From assembly GCA_016210295.1 (NCBI GenBank), contig JACQUM010000018.1:1-35565 (forward strand): a stretch of DNA of 35,565 bases. The letters are read 5' to 3'. The position numbers and the translations under genes were made by a program. This document shows positions 8,075-16,205 of the stretch, piece by piece. The notes under the pieces are model-generated. The model saw only the letters and a program-made list of their open reading frames with translations. It was not told the DNA's origin and searched no databases. The number at the start of each line of letters is the position of its first letter. Position 1 is the stretch's first letter. This DNA comes from Chloroflexota bacterium (GTDB lineage Bacteria; Chloroflexota; Dehalococcoidia; UBA6926; JACQUM01).

Positions 8075-9066
8075 GAAAGATCCGCTGGCCGTCTCCGCTT
8101 GGTATCCTCGCCATCGTGGGGGCTATGACTCTTCTGGTGGCGAGCTGTGCGCCGGCGCCAACCTCCATACCTTCTACTCCAACGCCCGCGCCCCCGGTGA
8201 AGATGCGCATCGGCCTCCTGCCCATCATCGACAGCGTCCCCTTCTACGCCGCCGAGGCCGACGGGCTGTTCAAGGCAGCGGGCCTGGAGGTGGAGCTGGT
8301 CACCTTCGCCAGTGCCTTCGAGCGGGACGCCGCGATCCAGAGCGGCCAGATCGACGGCCAGCTCGCCGACCTCATCGCCTCCGGCCTGCTCAACGCCCAG
8401 GAGCGTCGCATCCGCATCGTCAAGACGACCCACCGGGGCACCCCGGCGCGCTCGATGATCTCCCTTGTCGCAGGGAAGGCCAGCAGCATTAGCTCGCCTG
8501 CCGACCTCAAAGGGAAGAAGGTGGCCATCTCTCACAACACCATCATCGAGTACTCCGCCGACGAGCTGTTGAGGCAGGCTGGCGTGGACCCGAACTCTGT
8601 CGAGAAGGTGGAAGTCGCCCGGATACCGGTGCGGATGGAGATGCTCGCCCAGGGGCAGATCGAGGCGGCCATCCTTCCGGAGCCCCTGACGACCCTGGCG
8701 GTCAACACGGGAGGCAGGCTCCTCCTTGGCGATGGGCAGACCGGGACGGGCATCAGCGTCCTGGAGTTCCGCATCCCTTTCCTGGAGCAGAACAAGGAGG
8801 CGGTGCGGGCCTTCGTCGCCGCGCATGATAAGGCGGTGAAGGCGGCCAACGCGGACCCCGAGAAATACCGACCTCTCCTCTCGGAGAAGGCGAACCTGCC
8901 GGCGGTCTTGAAGGAGTCGTTCACGGTGCCGCTCTTCCCCGAGACGGACATCCCCACCCAGGCCGAGATCGACAGGGTCATGTCCTGGCTCGTGTCCAAA
9001 GGGCTCATCCCCAAGGCCGTGCCCTACAGTGAGATGGCGGACTCAAGCTTTCTCCCCCGCAAGTAG
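8071..9066 (+). CDS. NitT/TauT-type ABC substrate-binding lipoprotein
   Basis: 331 residues. The signal peptide ends in lipobox VASC (Cys at about residue 26) followed by a Pro/Thr linker. The mature part begins KMRIGLLPIIDSVPFYAAEA, the usual opening of NMT1/THI5/SsuA-like binding proteins, which use the same fold as the futalosine-pathway enzymes MqnA and MqnD. ATG 8071 overlaps the ubiX stop and has AAAGGAG upstream. With the ATPase and permease that follow, it forms a complete importer. The close coupling to ubiX suggests the ligand is a precursor or related aromatic acid, but thiamin-precursor or sulfonate ligands cannot be excluded. Confidence 0.9.
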   Translation: MRKIRWPSPLGILAIVGAMTLLVASCAPAPTSIPSTPTPAPPVKMRIGLLPIIDSVPFYAAEADGLFKAAGLEVELVTFASAFERDAAIQSGQIDGQLADLIASGLLNAQERRIRIVKTTHRGTPARSMISLVAGKASSISSPADLKGKKVAISHNTIIEYSADELLRQAGVDPNSVEKVEVARIPVRMEMLAQGQIEAAILPEPLTTLAVNTGGRLLLGDGQTGTGISVLEFRIPFLEQNKEAVRAFVAAHDKAVKAANADPEKYRPLLSEKANLPAVLKESFTVPLFPETDIPTQAEIDRVMSWLVSKGLIPKAVPYSEMADSSFLPRK

Positions 9067-9083
9067 GGCAAAGGAGACTGCCC

Positions 9084-9863
9084 ACGAATACCCAGCGTCC
9101 CCTTGCTCAGCTCCAGGGACTGAGCTTCGCCTATGAGAGGCGGACGCCCATCTTCGGCGACTTCACCTGGTCCGTGGAGAGAGGAGAGTCCTGGGCCATT
9201 ATCGGGCCTTCCGGGTGCGGCAAGACGACTCTTCTCTACCTCCTGGCAGGGCTCCGCCGGCCGGAGCGCGGTCAGGTTTTCGTCGCTAGTAAACCGCTGC
9301 GGGGGCCTCGCCGAGCCACCGGGCTCATCCTTCAGGACTACGGGCTTCTCCCGTGGGCGACTGCAGCGGAGAACATCGATCTTGGACTGCGCCTTCGCGG
9401 CATCGATGGGCGGGAGCGCCGGCGACGGGTAATGGAGTGGATGACCCACCTGGGCATCGCTAGCCTGGCGGGCCGGTACCCTGCGCAGCTCTCCGGCGGC
9501 CAGCGGCAGAGGGTCGCCATCGCCCGGACCCTGGCCTTGGAGCCGGACCTTCTCCTCATGGACGAGCCTTTCAGCGCCCTGGACGCCCTGACGAGGGAGG
9601 AGCTTCAGGGCCTCGCCTTAGAGCTGGCCGTCGGTCGGGGCTTGACCACAGTCCTGGTGACGCACAGCATCGAGGAGGCTGTCTTTCTGGGGCGCCGGAT
9701 CCTGGTCCTGGGCCATCCGCCTGTCAGCGCTCCCGACGTCATCGAAAATCCGGGAGCGGGAGATTCGAGCTATCGGGCCCAGCCGGAGTTCCATCGTGTG
9801 GTGCGGGAGCTGCGGCAGCGCATCCAGGGGACCCGGGCCGTCGTGGCGTCGAAAGGGGAGTAA
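9084..9863 (+). CDS. ABC importer ATPase, NitT/TauT type (non-AUG start likely)
   Basis: About 259 residues. Walker A GPSGCGKTT, Q-loop LILQDYGLLPW, signature LSGGQRQR and Walker B LLLMDEPFSALD are intact. The first canonical start in frame, GTG 9174, would remove the first beta strands, because homologous sequence (LQGLSFAYERRTPIFGDF) begins upstream. Between the previous stop and 9174 there is no in-frame ATG, GTG or TTG. ACG 9084 lies 7 nt after AAAGGAG and would give a natural N-terminus, (M)NTQRPLAQLQG; CTG 9078 is too close to that site. Either ACG is used, or the true base is T (an ATG) and the assembly is wrong. Confidence 0.88.
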   Translation, partial: TNTQRPLAQLQGLSFAYERRTPIFGDFTWSVERGESWAIIGPSGCGKTTLLYLLAGLRRPERGQVFVASKPLRGPRRATGLILQDYGLLPWATAAENIDLGLRLRGIDGRERRRRVMEWMTHLGIASLAGRYPAQLSGGQRQRVAIARTLALEPDLLLMDEPFSALDALTREELQGLALELAVGRGLTTVLVTHSIEEAVFLGRRILVLGHPPVSAPDVIENPGAGDSSYRAQPEFHRVVRELRQRIQGTRAVVASKGE

Positions 9864-9869
9864 GGGACG

Positions 9870-10634
9870 ATGCCTCGATGGCTGCGCCTTCCTACTGGCA
9901 CCAACATCGTTCTGGCGGGCTTGGCCCTTCTCCTGCTGTGGCAGGTAGGGGCCTGGCTTGTGAATTCCTCTATTCTCCCCGGCCCAGGCGGCGTCCTCCT
10001 CGCCTTCCCGTCGGAGCTGCGCCGCGGGCTGATGGGCCACGTGATGATCAGCGCTTACCGGGTGGGGGTGAGTATTCTGCTCGCCGGGGCGGTCGCGGCG
10101 CCGTTGGGGATGGTCATGGGCCTGAACCGCACGCTCTACACCTTCACTGCGCCCCTGGTGTACGTGAGCTATCCCATCCCCAAGATCGTCTTCTTACCTC
10201 TCTTTCTCCTCTTCTTCGGCCTGGGGGACATGCCCAAGATCGCCATGATTTTCCTCATCCTCTTTTTCCAGGTGCTTTTGCTGGTGCGGGACGCAGCCCA
10301 AAACGTGCGGGCCGAGCTGGTCTTTTCCGTGCGCTCCCTGGGAGCGCACGGATGGCAGCTCCTTCGTTACGTCTACTTCCCGGCGTCGCTTCCCGCGCTT
10401 CTCTCCGCCCTGCGGGTGAGCACCGGCACGGCGATAGCCGTCCTTTTCTTCGTGGAGAGCTTCGGCACCTCTTCGGGACTGGGCTACTACATCCTGGTGG
10501 AGTCCTGGGGCCGCTTGGATTACACGAGGATGTATGTTGGCGTGCTGAGCATGGCGCTGCTCGGCCTGGCGACCTACTACCTTCTCGACTTCCTGGAGGC
10601 CCGTCTCTGCCGGTGGACGCGGGTGGGAGGCTAA
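9870..10634 (+). CDS. ABC importer permease, TauC/SsuC family
   Basis: 254 residues with about six membrane helices. The EAA loop that docks on the ATPase is recognisable as RSLGAHGWQLLRYVYFPASL (about residues 152-171). It begins 7 bp after the ATPase stop and is the last gene of the operon, followed by the terminator at 10688-10730. It completes the importer made with the genes at 8071 and 9084. Confidence 0.92.
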   Translation: MPRWLRLPTGTNIVLAGLALLLLWQVGAWLVNSSILPGPGGVLLAFPSELRRGLMGHVMISAYRVGVSILLAGAVAAPLGMVMGLNRTLYTFTAPLVYVSYPIPKIVFLPLFLLFFGLGDMPKIAMIFLILFFQVLLLVRDAAQNVRAELVFSVRSLGAHGWQLLRYVYFPASLPALLSALRVSTGTAIAVLFFVESFGTSSGLGYYILVESWGRLDYTRMYVGVLSMALLGLATYYLLDFLEARLCRWTRVGG

Positions 10635-10687
10635 GGGGAAGAGAAAAAGAAGGAGCGCGTGGAGAGCGTTCTATACGGACAAGGAAG

Positions 10688-10730
10688 AAATAGGGAGGCC
10701 GCCCGCCTATGGCGGGCGGCCTCCCTATTT
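10688..10730. terminator. Bidirectional terminator, 20-bp perfect stem
   Basis: Arms at 10688-10707 and 10711-10730 pair perfectly around a TAT loop, with A-rich sequence on one side and T on the other (AAATAGGGAGG...CCTCCCTATTT). It sits between the convergent permease gene (+) and TolB-like gene (-) and should stop transcription from both. Confidence 0.85.
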
Positions 10731-10759
10731 GCGAGGGAAACTGCTCCCCTTCTTACCAC

Positions 10760-11722
10760 TTACCAGGAAGGATGCCTGTCGTTGGCGGGGTTGTCGGTGA
10801 CCTGGACGAGCTTTTGCAGGAGATCCTCCCCCGCTCCCGTGGGGACGAAGTAGACATTCCAATTGCCGTCTTTATCGGTGGAGAAGAGGACATAGCTACC
10901 GGCTGCCTGCCCCAAATCGCCCCAGACCGGCTGAATGGCGTTGAAGGAGGAGCTCTTGACGACCGGCTGCAGTCGGCGGCCATCGGTCTCCACCTCGTAG
11001 ACGGCGGCTTTGCCGTCGGTCTGGACCTCGAGGATGAGACGCGGTCGAACCTTCGGTGTCATCATTGAGGGGCGCCAGTCGCTTGCTGGCCGCTCGACGA
11101 TGACGCGCTCATCCTTGCCGATGATCATCGAGGCGAGGTCCAGCTCCTCTAAAGAGTCGCCCGTGGCCCAGGTGACGCGGCTGACGTCTGACTGGATGAT
11201 GGGAGTGAGGTTGAAGTTCTGGTTATCGGTGATCTGCTCCAGGTTGCTGCCGTCGGTGTTGACCGCGTAGATTTGGGGCCGGTCGTTGTTTTTCCCGGTG
11301 ACGGTCAGGGAGAGGAGCAGACGCGCGCCTTCGGCGTACCAGCTCGGACTACCAGCGACGCCCGCTTCCTTTGTGATGTTCTGCGGGTTGGAGCCGTCGA
11401 CGCCCATGATCCAGACGTCGGCCTTGCCGCCGCGGTCGCTCACGAAGGCCACCTTCGTCTTGTCGGGAGACATGGCGGGTTCGGTATCGGAGGCGGGGTT
11501 GTTGGTGAGGTTCTGGCGGCCCGTCCTGTCCGACCTGATGAAGTAGACCTCCCAGTTGCCGTCTCGGTCGGACTCGAAGACGATGGGGACAGCCGTGGCA
11601 GAGCCACCGCCGCCGCCGGGCGGCGCACCTTCGCCCCCGGGTGTGGTTGTGCCGCCTCCGCCACAGCCCGCAATGCCCAAAGTCAGGGCCGCCAGGGCAA
11701 AGCCGACCAGTAACCCCTTCAC
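10760..11722 (-). CDS. TolB-like beta-propeller lipoprotein
   Basis: 320 residues. The signal peptide ends in lipobox IAGC followed by a Gly-rich linker. The rest is built of PD40/WD40-like propeller blades: FESDRDGNWEVYFIRSD, FVSDRGGKADVWIMGVDG, PQIYAVNTDGSN and FSTDKDGNWNVYFVP. It is an exported protein facing the outside; no enzymatic motif is visible. It follows the DppB-type permease by 85 bp on the same strand and may share its promoter. Confidence 0.85.
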   Translation of the reverse strand: MKGLLVGFALAALTLGIAGCGGGGTTTPGGEGAPPGGGGGSATAVPIVFESDRDGNWEVYFIRSDRTGRQNLTNNPASDTEPAMSPDKTKVAFVSDRGGKADVWIMGVDGSNPQNITKEAGVAGSPSWYAEGARLLLSLTVTGKNNDRPQIYAVNTDGSNLEQITDNQNFNLTPIIQSDVSRVTWATGDSLEELDLASMIIGKDERVIVERPASDWRPSMMTPKVRPRLILEVQTDGKAAVYEVETDGRRLQPVVKSSSFNAIQPVWGDLGQAAGSYVLFSTDKDGNWNVYFVPTGAGEDLLQKLVQVTDNPANDRHPSW

Positions 11723-11807
11723 GCTCTCCCTCCTTGGAGCAGCCCCGGCTCGCCTGGTCTTTTCCGAAGAACTTGTCTGGCTTTACCGGGGTCCCGGGTA
11801 TCTTCTA

Positions 11808-12758
11808 TTAGTACCGAATCCGGGGGTCCAACCACCCGTAGAGGAGATCGACGAACAGGTTGGTCATGACGATGGTCACGCCCACCATCGTGACGATGAT
11901 CTGGACGACCGGGTAGTCGCGGTTGGTGATCCCCTGGACCATCATGCGCCCGATGCCCGGCAGGGCGAAGACCTGCTCGGTGACGACCAGGCCGCCCACG
12001 GTGACGGGTATGAAGAGGGCGATGAGGGTGACCACGGGAATCAGGGCGTTACGCAGGGCGTGGCGGATGATGACCACCCGCTCCGCCAGCCCTTTGGCGC
12101 GAGCTGTCCGAATATAGTCCTCGCGCAGCACCTCCAGCATGGTGGAGCGGGTCATGCGGAGCGGGACCGCTGAGAGGGAGTAACCGACGACTGAGGCCGG
12201 GAAGATGAGCTGCCCCAGGTTGCGCAGCGGGTCGTCCCATAACGGGATGTACCCTTGCTCCGGTATCCAGCCGAAGAACCGAATCAGAAGCAGGAGCAAG
12301 AGCATCCCAGACCAGAATGTAGGGATCGATAAACCTATGATGCTGAAGACGCGTAAGATGTAGTCCCAGGCGGTGTCCTGTTTGAGGGCGCTGATGATGC
12401 CCCCTGGGATGGCGATGGTCACGCCAATGACGATGGCCATGAGGCCGACCTGGGCGGAGAGGGGGAACTTCCGTCCGATGAGGAAGCTGTTGGGCTGGCG
12501 GTAAAAGTAGGACTCGCCGAAGTCGCCGCGGACGAAGCTCCAGAGCCAGTCGCCGTACTGGATATAGAGGGGCCGTTTCAAACCCAGCTCTTCCCGGAGT
12601 TTCTCCAGCTCCTCTTCACGGCCGATCATTCCCTCGCCGCCCAGCATGGCCAGGGCCACATCGCCGGGTGCGATGCGCATGACGACGAAGACGAGGAGGG
12701 TGACCCCCAGCGTGGTGGGGATGGCCAGCAAGAGCCGTCGGATGATGTATGCCCACAT
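11808..12758 (-). CDS. DppB-type ABC permease (oligopeptide/nickel family), orphan
   Basis: 316 residues from ATG 12758, which has AAAGGGGAG upstream. N-terminus MWAYIIRRLLLAIPTTLGVT and the region DYIRTARAKGLAERVVIIRH (the EAA loop) with ALPGIGRMMVQGI are typical of DppB/OppB permeases. Such systems need a DppC partner, ATPases and a binding protein; none is adjacent. The downstream TolB-like lipoprotein is not a known component. The missing partners may be elsewhere in the genome. Confidence 0.92.
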   Translation of the reverse strand: MWAYIIRRLLLAIPTTLGVTLLVFVVMRIAPGDVALAMLGGEGMIGREEELEKLREELGLKRPLYIQYGDWLWSFVRGDFGESYFYRQPNSFLIGRKFPLSAQVGLMAIVIGVTIAIPGGIISALKQDTAWDYILRVFSIIGLSIPTFWSGMLLLLLLIRFFGWIPEQGYIPLWDDPLRNLGQLIFPASVVGYSLSAVPLRMTRSTMLEVLREDYIRTARAKGLAERVVIIRHALRNALIPVVTLIALFIPVTVGGLVVTEQVFALPGIGRMMVQGITNRDYPVVQIIVTMVGVTIVMTNLFVDLLYGWLDPRIRY

Positions 12759-12833
12759 AATGGCTCCCCTTTCTCGCACCCAGGCTCCCAAGGGGTAGCC
12801 TGGCCTCCCTCGACGAACGCAGTCTGGTACGGT

Positions 12834-12862
12834 AGTTTATGGGCGGCGGACTAGACTGTCAA
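12834..12862 (-). promoter_or_regulatory. Sigma70-type promoter of the DppB-type permease gene
   Basis: Minus-strand TTGACA (12857-12862) and TAAACT (12834-12839) are 17 bp apart. Transcription would start near 12827, about 70 nt upstream of ATG 12758. Confidence 0.75.
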
Positions 12863-12915
12863 GAATCCCTCGGTATCCGATGGTGAACTTTCCGGCGCCC
12901 TCTTTGTTTGGCAAG

Positions 12916-12989
12916 TGCCCCCAAGGGGATTCGAACCCCTGGTCTCCACCTTGAAAGGGTGATGTCCTAGGCCGCTAGACGATGGGGGC
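12916..12989 (-). tRNA. tRNA-Glu (UUC)
   Basis: A full cloverleaf can be folded. The acceptor stem GCCCCCA pairs with TGGGGGC, the T arm is AGGGG-TTCGAAT-CCCCT, and the anticodon loop CTTTCAA has anticodon TTC. The discriminator base is A and CCA is not encoded. A TATAGT at 13004-13009 (minus strand) lies at the right distance for the -10 box. Confidence 0.95.
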
Positions 12990-13037
12990 CCTCAGTAGTT
13001 TCTACTATACGCTACTACGAAGAGCCAAAGGGCGCTC

Positions 13038-13211
13038 CTAGCAAGTTGCTGAAAACCCTTTGACCATCCCCCTGTCCCCTTCCCTTCGGCAGGCTCGGAG
13101 CAAGCTCCGGCCAGGAAGAGGTGTGGAAATTATATCTGGCGGGCACCCCCAGGCCCCCCGTCAAAGGGGTAAACCCCCTTTGCACCCCTCTTTTTTTCAT
13201 CAGCCTGTTAG
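13038..13211. repeat. MITE-like element with imperfect terminal inverted repeats
   Basis: The left end CTAGCAAGTTGCTGAAAA (13038-13055) and the right end, read inverted, CTAACAGGCTGATGAAAA match at 14 of 18 positions. The interior has G/C-run hairpin sequences and no plausible gene. The right 80 bp, inverted, is a close copy of 28837-28918, and the left part shares blocks with 2000-2066. The right terminus supplies the TAA stop of argC. A short non-autonomous mobile element is the best explanation; no target-site duplication could be confirmed. Confidence 0.6.
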
Positions 13212-14251
13212 GGATAGAACGCCAGGGTATCCAGTCCCTCCGTCTCCGGCAGGCCGAACATGAGGTTCATGTTTTGGATGGCCTGGCCTGCCGCCCCCTT
13301 GACCAGGTTGTCCAGGGTGGTGATGACCATGATCCGTCCAGTACGCAGGTCCATGACCGGGTAGACCTGAGTCATGTTGCTCCCCCAGGTCTGCTTGGTC
13401 TGGGGCGGCTCCTGGGTCACGTCAAGGAAGGGCTCGTTCTTGTAATAGTCGCGGAACAGGTCGGTGAGGCGCTTCTGTCCCTGAGCGCTGATGGGCAGAC
13501 GAGAGTCGGCGGGCTTCACGTAGATGGTGCTGAGAATTCCCCGGGTCATGGGGATGAGGTGGGGGACAAAGGTCACCTGCCAGGGCTGCGAGGTGTCCAT
13601 CTGGCGCAGCTCCTGGGTGATCTCCGGCAGGTGGCGGTGCCCCTCCAGGCCATAGGCGGAGACGTTCTCGTCCGCCTCGGAGAAGTGGACGTTCAGGCTG
13701 AGGGTGCGGCCCGCGCCAGAAACACCTGACTTGGCGTCTATGATAACGTCCGGCCCGATGAGCCTCTCCTTGACCAGGGGCGCCAGGCCCAGGAGGGCAC
13801 CTGTGGGGTAGCAGCCCGGGTTCGCCACGAGACGGGCGGAGGCGATCTCCCGGCGATGGAGCTCGGTGAGGCCGTAGACCGCCTCTTCCAGGTATTGCGG
13901 GCCGGGGTGAGTCACCTTGTACCACGACTCGTACTCGTGGACGTCTTTGAGCCGGAAGTCGGCGGAGATGTCCACGACCTTGGCCCCCTTCTCCAGGGAC
14001 TGGATGCAAGCCTCGGCGCTGGCCTTGTGGGGCAGGGCGGAGAAGGCGACGTCCACGCCCTCTAGCTCGTCCTTTTCGATGATGGGCAGGCCCATCTTGA
14101 CCAGGTGGGGGAAGACGCTGTCCAGACGCTTTCCCGCCATGCTGCGGCCCGTGACGGCCACGAGCTGAGCGTCGAGATGGTGGCGGAGGATGCGAGCGAG
14201 CTCCATTCCCGCGTAGCCCGTCACGTTGATGATGCCGACTTTGACTGTCAT
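13208..14251 (-). CDS. argC: N-acetyl-gamma-glutamyl-phosphate reductase
   Basis: 347 residues. NADPH-dependent third step of arginine synthesis. The nucleotide-binding start VGIINVTGYAGMELARIL, catalytic Cys in ANPGCYPTG (about residue 147) and the FVPHLIPMTRGI segment are typical of ArgC. A LysY-type role in lysine synthesis is possible but nothing here supports it. The gene ends exactly inside the terminal repeat at 13211, yet the C-terminus looks natural. No other arginine gene is adjacent; the decayed MacB-type ATPase lies 77 bp upstream. Confidence 0.93.
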   Translation of the reverse strand: MTVKVGIINVTGYAGMELARILRHHLDAQLVAVTGRSMAGKRLDSVFPHLVKMGLPIIEKDELEGVDVAFSALPHKASAEACIQSLEKGAKVVDISADFRLKDVHEYESWYKVTHPGPQYLEEAVYGLTELHRREIASARLVANPGCYPTGALLGLAPLVKERLIGPDVIIDAKSGVSGAGRTLSLNVHFSEADENVSAYGLEGHRHLPEITQELRQMDTSQPWQVTFVPHLIPMTRGILSTIYVKPADSRLPISAQGQKRLTDLFRDYYKNEPFLDVTQEPPQTKQTWGSNMTQVYPVMDLRTGRIMVITTLDNLVKGAAGQAIQNMNLMFGLPETEGLDTLAFYP

Positions 14252-14328
14252 GGCGTGTCCTTCCTCTTTGGTTTACGGTATCACAATAATCGTTCCGGTT
14301 CTGCGTCGCCTGCCGATCAGGGGAAGGC

Positions 14329-15015
14329 TTAGCCCGGCGTTTCCTGTCTGACTATCTGCCCGTCCCGCATGTGGATGATCCTTCTTGTCCTTGTGGCTAG
14401 CTCCGGGTTGTGGGTCACCAAGAGTATGGTCTGACCCTCCTTGTTGAGGTCGGCTAGCATGTCCACAATCTGTAAACCTTGGGAGCTGTCCAGGTTCCCA
14501 GTTGGCTCATCGGCAAGGATCAATTCGGGGCTCTTAGATAGAGCCCGGGCAATAGCCACCCTCTGCCGCTCGCCCCCGGACATCTGGCGGGGCAAGTGCC
14601 TCATCCGGTGGGCGAGTCCGACTCTCTCCAGGGCCTCCTCCGCTGTCCGTGAGGCTCTGGCACCCCCTATGCCAGCCACCCGCAGCTGTTACGCTACATT
14701 GTCTTTGGCGCTCAGGGTGGGCATCAGGTTGAAGGTCTGGAAGACAAAGCCTACCCGCCTCGCCCGAATGTTAGTTAGCCTTGCGTCCCCCGCCTTTGAT
14801 ACGTCCTCTCCCGCGAATATGACCTTACCCTTTGTTGGCCTGTCGAGGCAGCCGAGAAGGTGAAGGAGCGTGGACTTGCCTGAACCGGATGGCCCGACAA
14901 TAGCTGAGAAGTCTCCTTTCTCCACAGATAGATGCACCCCTTGCAAGGCGGGCACCTCCACCTCGTCCAGCTTGTAGATGCGCCACAGGCTCTCGGCCCG
15001 CACGATCTCACTCAT
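14329..15015 (-). pseudogene. MacB-type ABC ATPase interrupted by an ochre codon
   Basis: Read through one TAA, this is a 228-codon LolD/MacB-type ATPase with Walker A GPSGSGKST, Q-loop VFQTFNLMP, signature MSGGERQR and Walker B LILADEPTGNLD. The TAA at 14689-14691 (codon 109) falls in DNVA-stop-QLRVAGI, where a Leu is usual; one T-to-A change of TTA explains it. It is not a Cys position and TAA is not a recoding codon for selenocysteine, so loss of function or a base error is likely. ATG 15015 overlaps the stop of the permease gene by 8 nt. Confidence 0.85.
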
Positions 15016-16167
15016 AGTGGAGGGCCTCAAGGGGAGAGATCCTGGTGGCCTGCCAGGCCGGTAAGAAGGCCGCGATCATGGAGAGGAGCACGGCGGCTGT
15101 CACGATTTGAATCAAGCTGCCTGCTTCCACCACCTCGGCCAACCCGAATCCGACGAGTCTGTCGAGGAGGAACGCGATAGGGATGGAGAGGACGCCGCCG
15201 ATAAAGCCGATGAGCATGGCTTCGAAGATAATAGTGCGGAGCACCAGCCAGCGGGAGCCCCCGATGGCCCGGAGCGTGCCGATCTCCCTGGTGCGCTCGG
15301 AGACGGCCATCACCATCACGATCAGGACCACGACAGCAGCAATCACGTAGACGGTGTTGTTGATCAGGCGGAAGAAAATGCGCTGCCCCTCCATCACAGC
15401 ATCCAGGTTCTCAGCTATTTCCTCCTGGGTCACCACGGAGAGCTTCGGGTGTCTTTCTCGGATACCTTCTGCTACGGGAGCGACATCCGATACTCGCAAG
15501 GCGGTTATCAGCAACGCCGAGACGGAGCCGGGCTGATTGAAGACATCCTGGGCTGTCCCCAGGGGCATTAGCACGACGGGAGCCATCACCCTGTTGTCGA
15601 ACTCCTTCCCCGCTAGGAGGCCCGCCACCTGCAATCGTTCGCCTGCCACCGTTATGCCATCCCCCACGCTGGGCCCCCCGAAAAAGAGGCTTGATAAGGG
15701 ACCCAGAATGACCTCGCGGGCCCTCGGCCCTGTGAAGCTCAGTGTGCCGCCTTTCACTAAGGCCTCTTTGCCAACGTAGGCCCCGATCTTGTCCGGCTCT
15801 ATTCCCACGGCGAGAGCCTGAGGTGGTGCGTTGGGGAAGGGGGGCGGAGCAAGCAGGCGGAAGATGATCGGCGTCGTGCCTTCGTCATCAACCCGGCCCG
15901 CCACTTCCTGGATGATCTGCCGCGCCTCTTCTTCTTTCAGAGTGCTGTTTATCGGGGGGAACTCCTGGCCCCCATCCCGGCACCGGCCTGGGAGCGCACA
16001 TACATCTGACCGGCGTACTTGGCCAGCTCTCGCTGCATGTCCCGTTCCGTGAAGTCCAGGATGGTGGTCAGGAGGATAACGAGCTCCAGGGCCACGCCGA
16101 TGCCTACGATAGTCAGGATGGTGCGTGTCTTGCGCATCCACAAGTTTTTCCAGGCCAAGTCCAACAT
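15008..16167 (-). pseudogene. MacB/FtsX-type ABC permease with a frameshift
   Basis: The N-terminal part (MLDLAWKNLWMRKTRTILTI, first helix and start of the periplasmic domain) is in one frame and the remaining 300 residues, ending with the FtsX domain (VSERTREIGTLRAIGGSRW) and ISPLEALHYE, are in another. The switch is at or near a run of five G on the minus strand (15969-15973); one missing base restores a continuous protein. ATG 16167 has GAGG upstream and follows nth by 38 bp. With the ATPase lesion this makes a doubly damaged transporter. A programmed -1 shift at the G run is possible but unsupported. Confidence 0.82.
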
Positions 16168-16205
16168 CGTTGACCTCGACGACGGGGATCCTCTCAATCA
16201 ATTCT

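Noticed and set aside
13038..13211. CRISPR array or rho-independent terminator only
   Set aside because: No regularly spaced direct repeats; the terminal inverted repeats and copies elsewhere fit a dispersed element better.
14689..14691. Recoded stop in the MacB-type ATPase
   Set aside because: It is TAA at a Leu position, has no SECIS-like context, and the neighbouring permease is also broken; decay or error is simpler.
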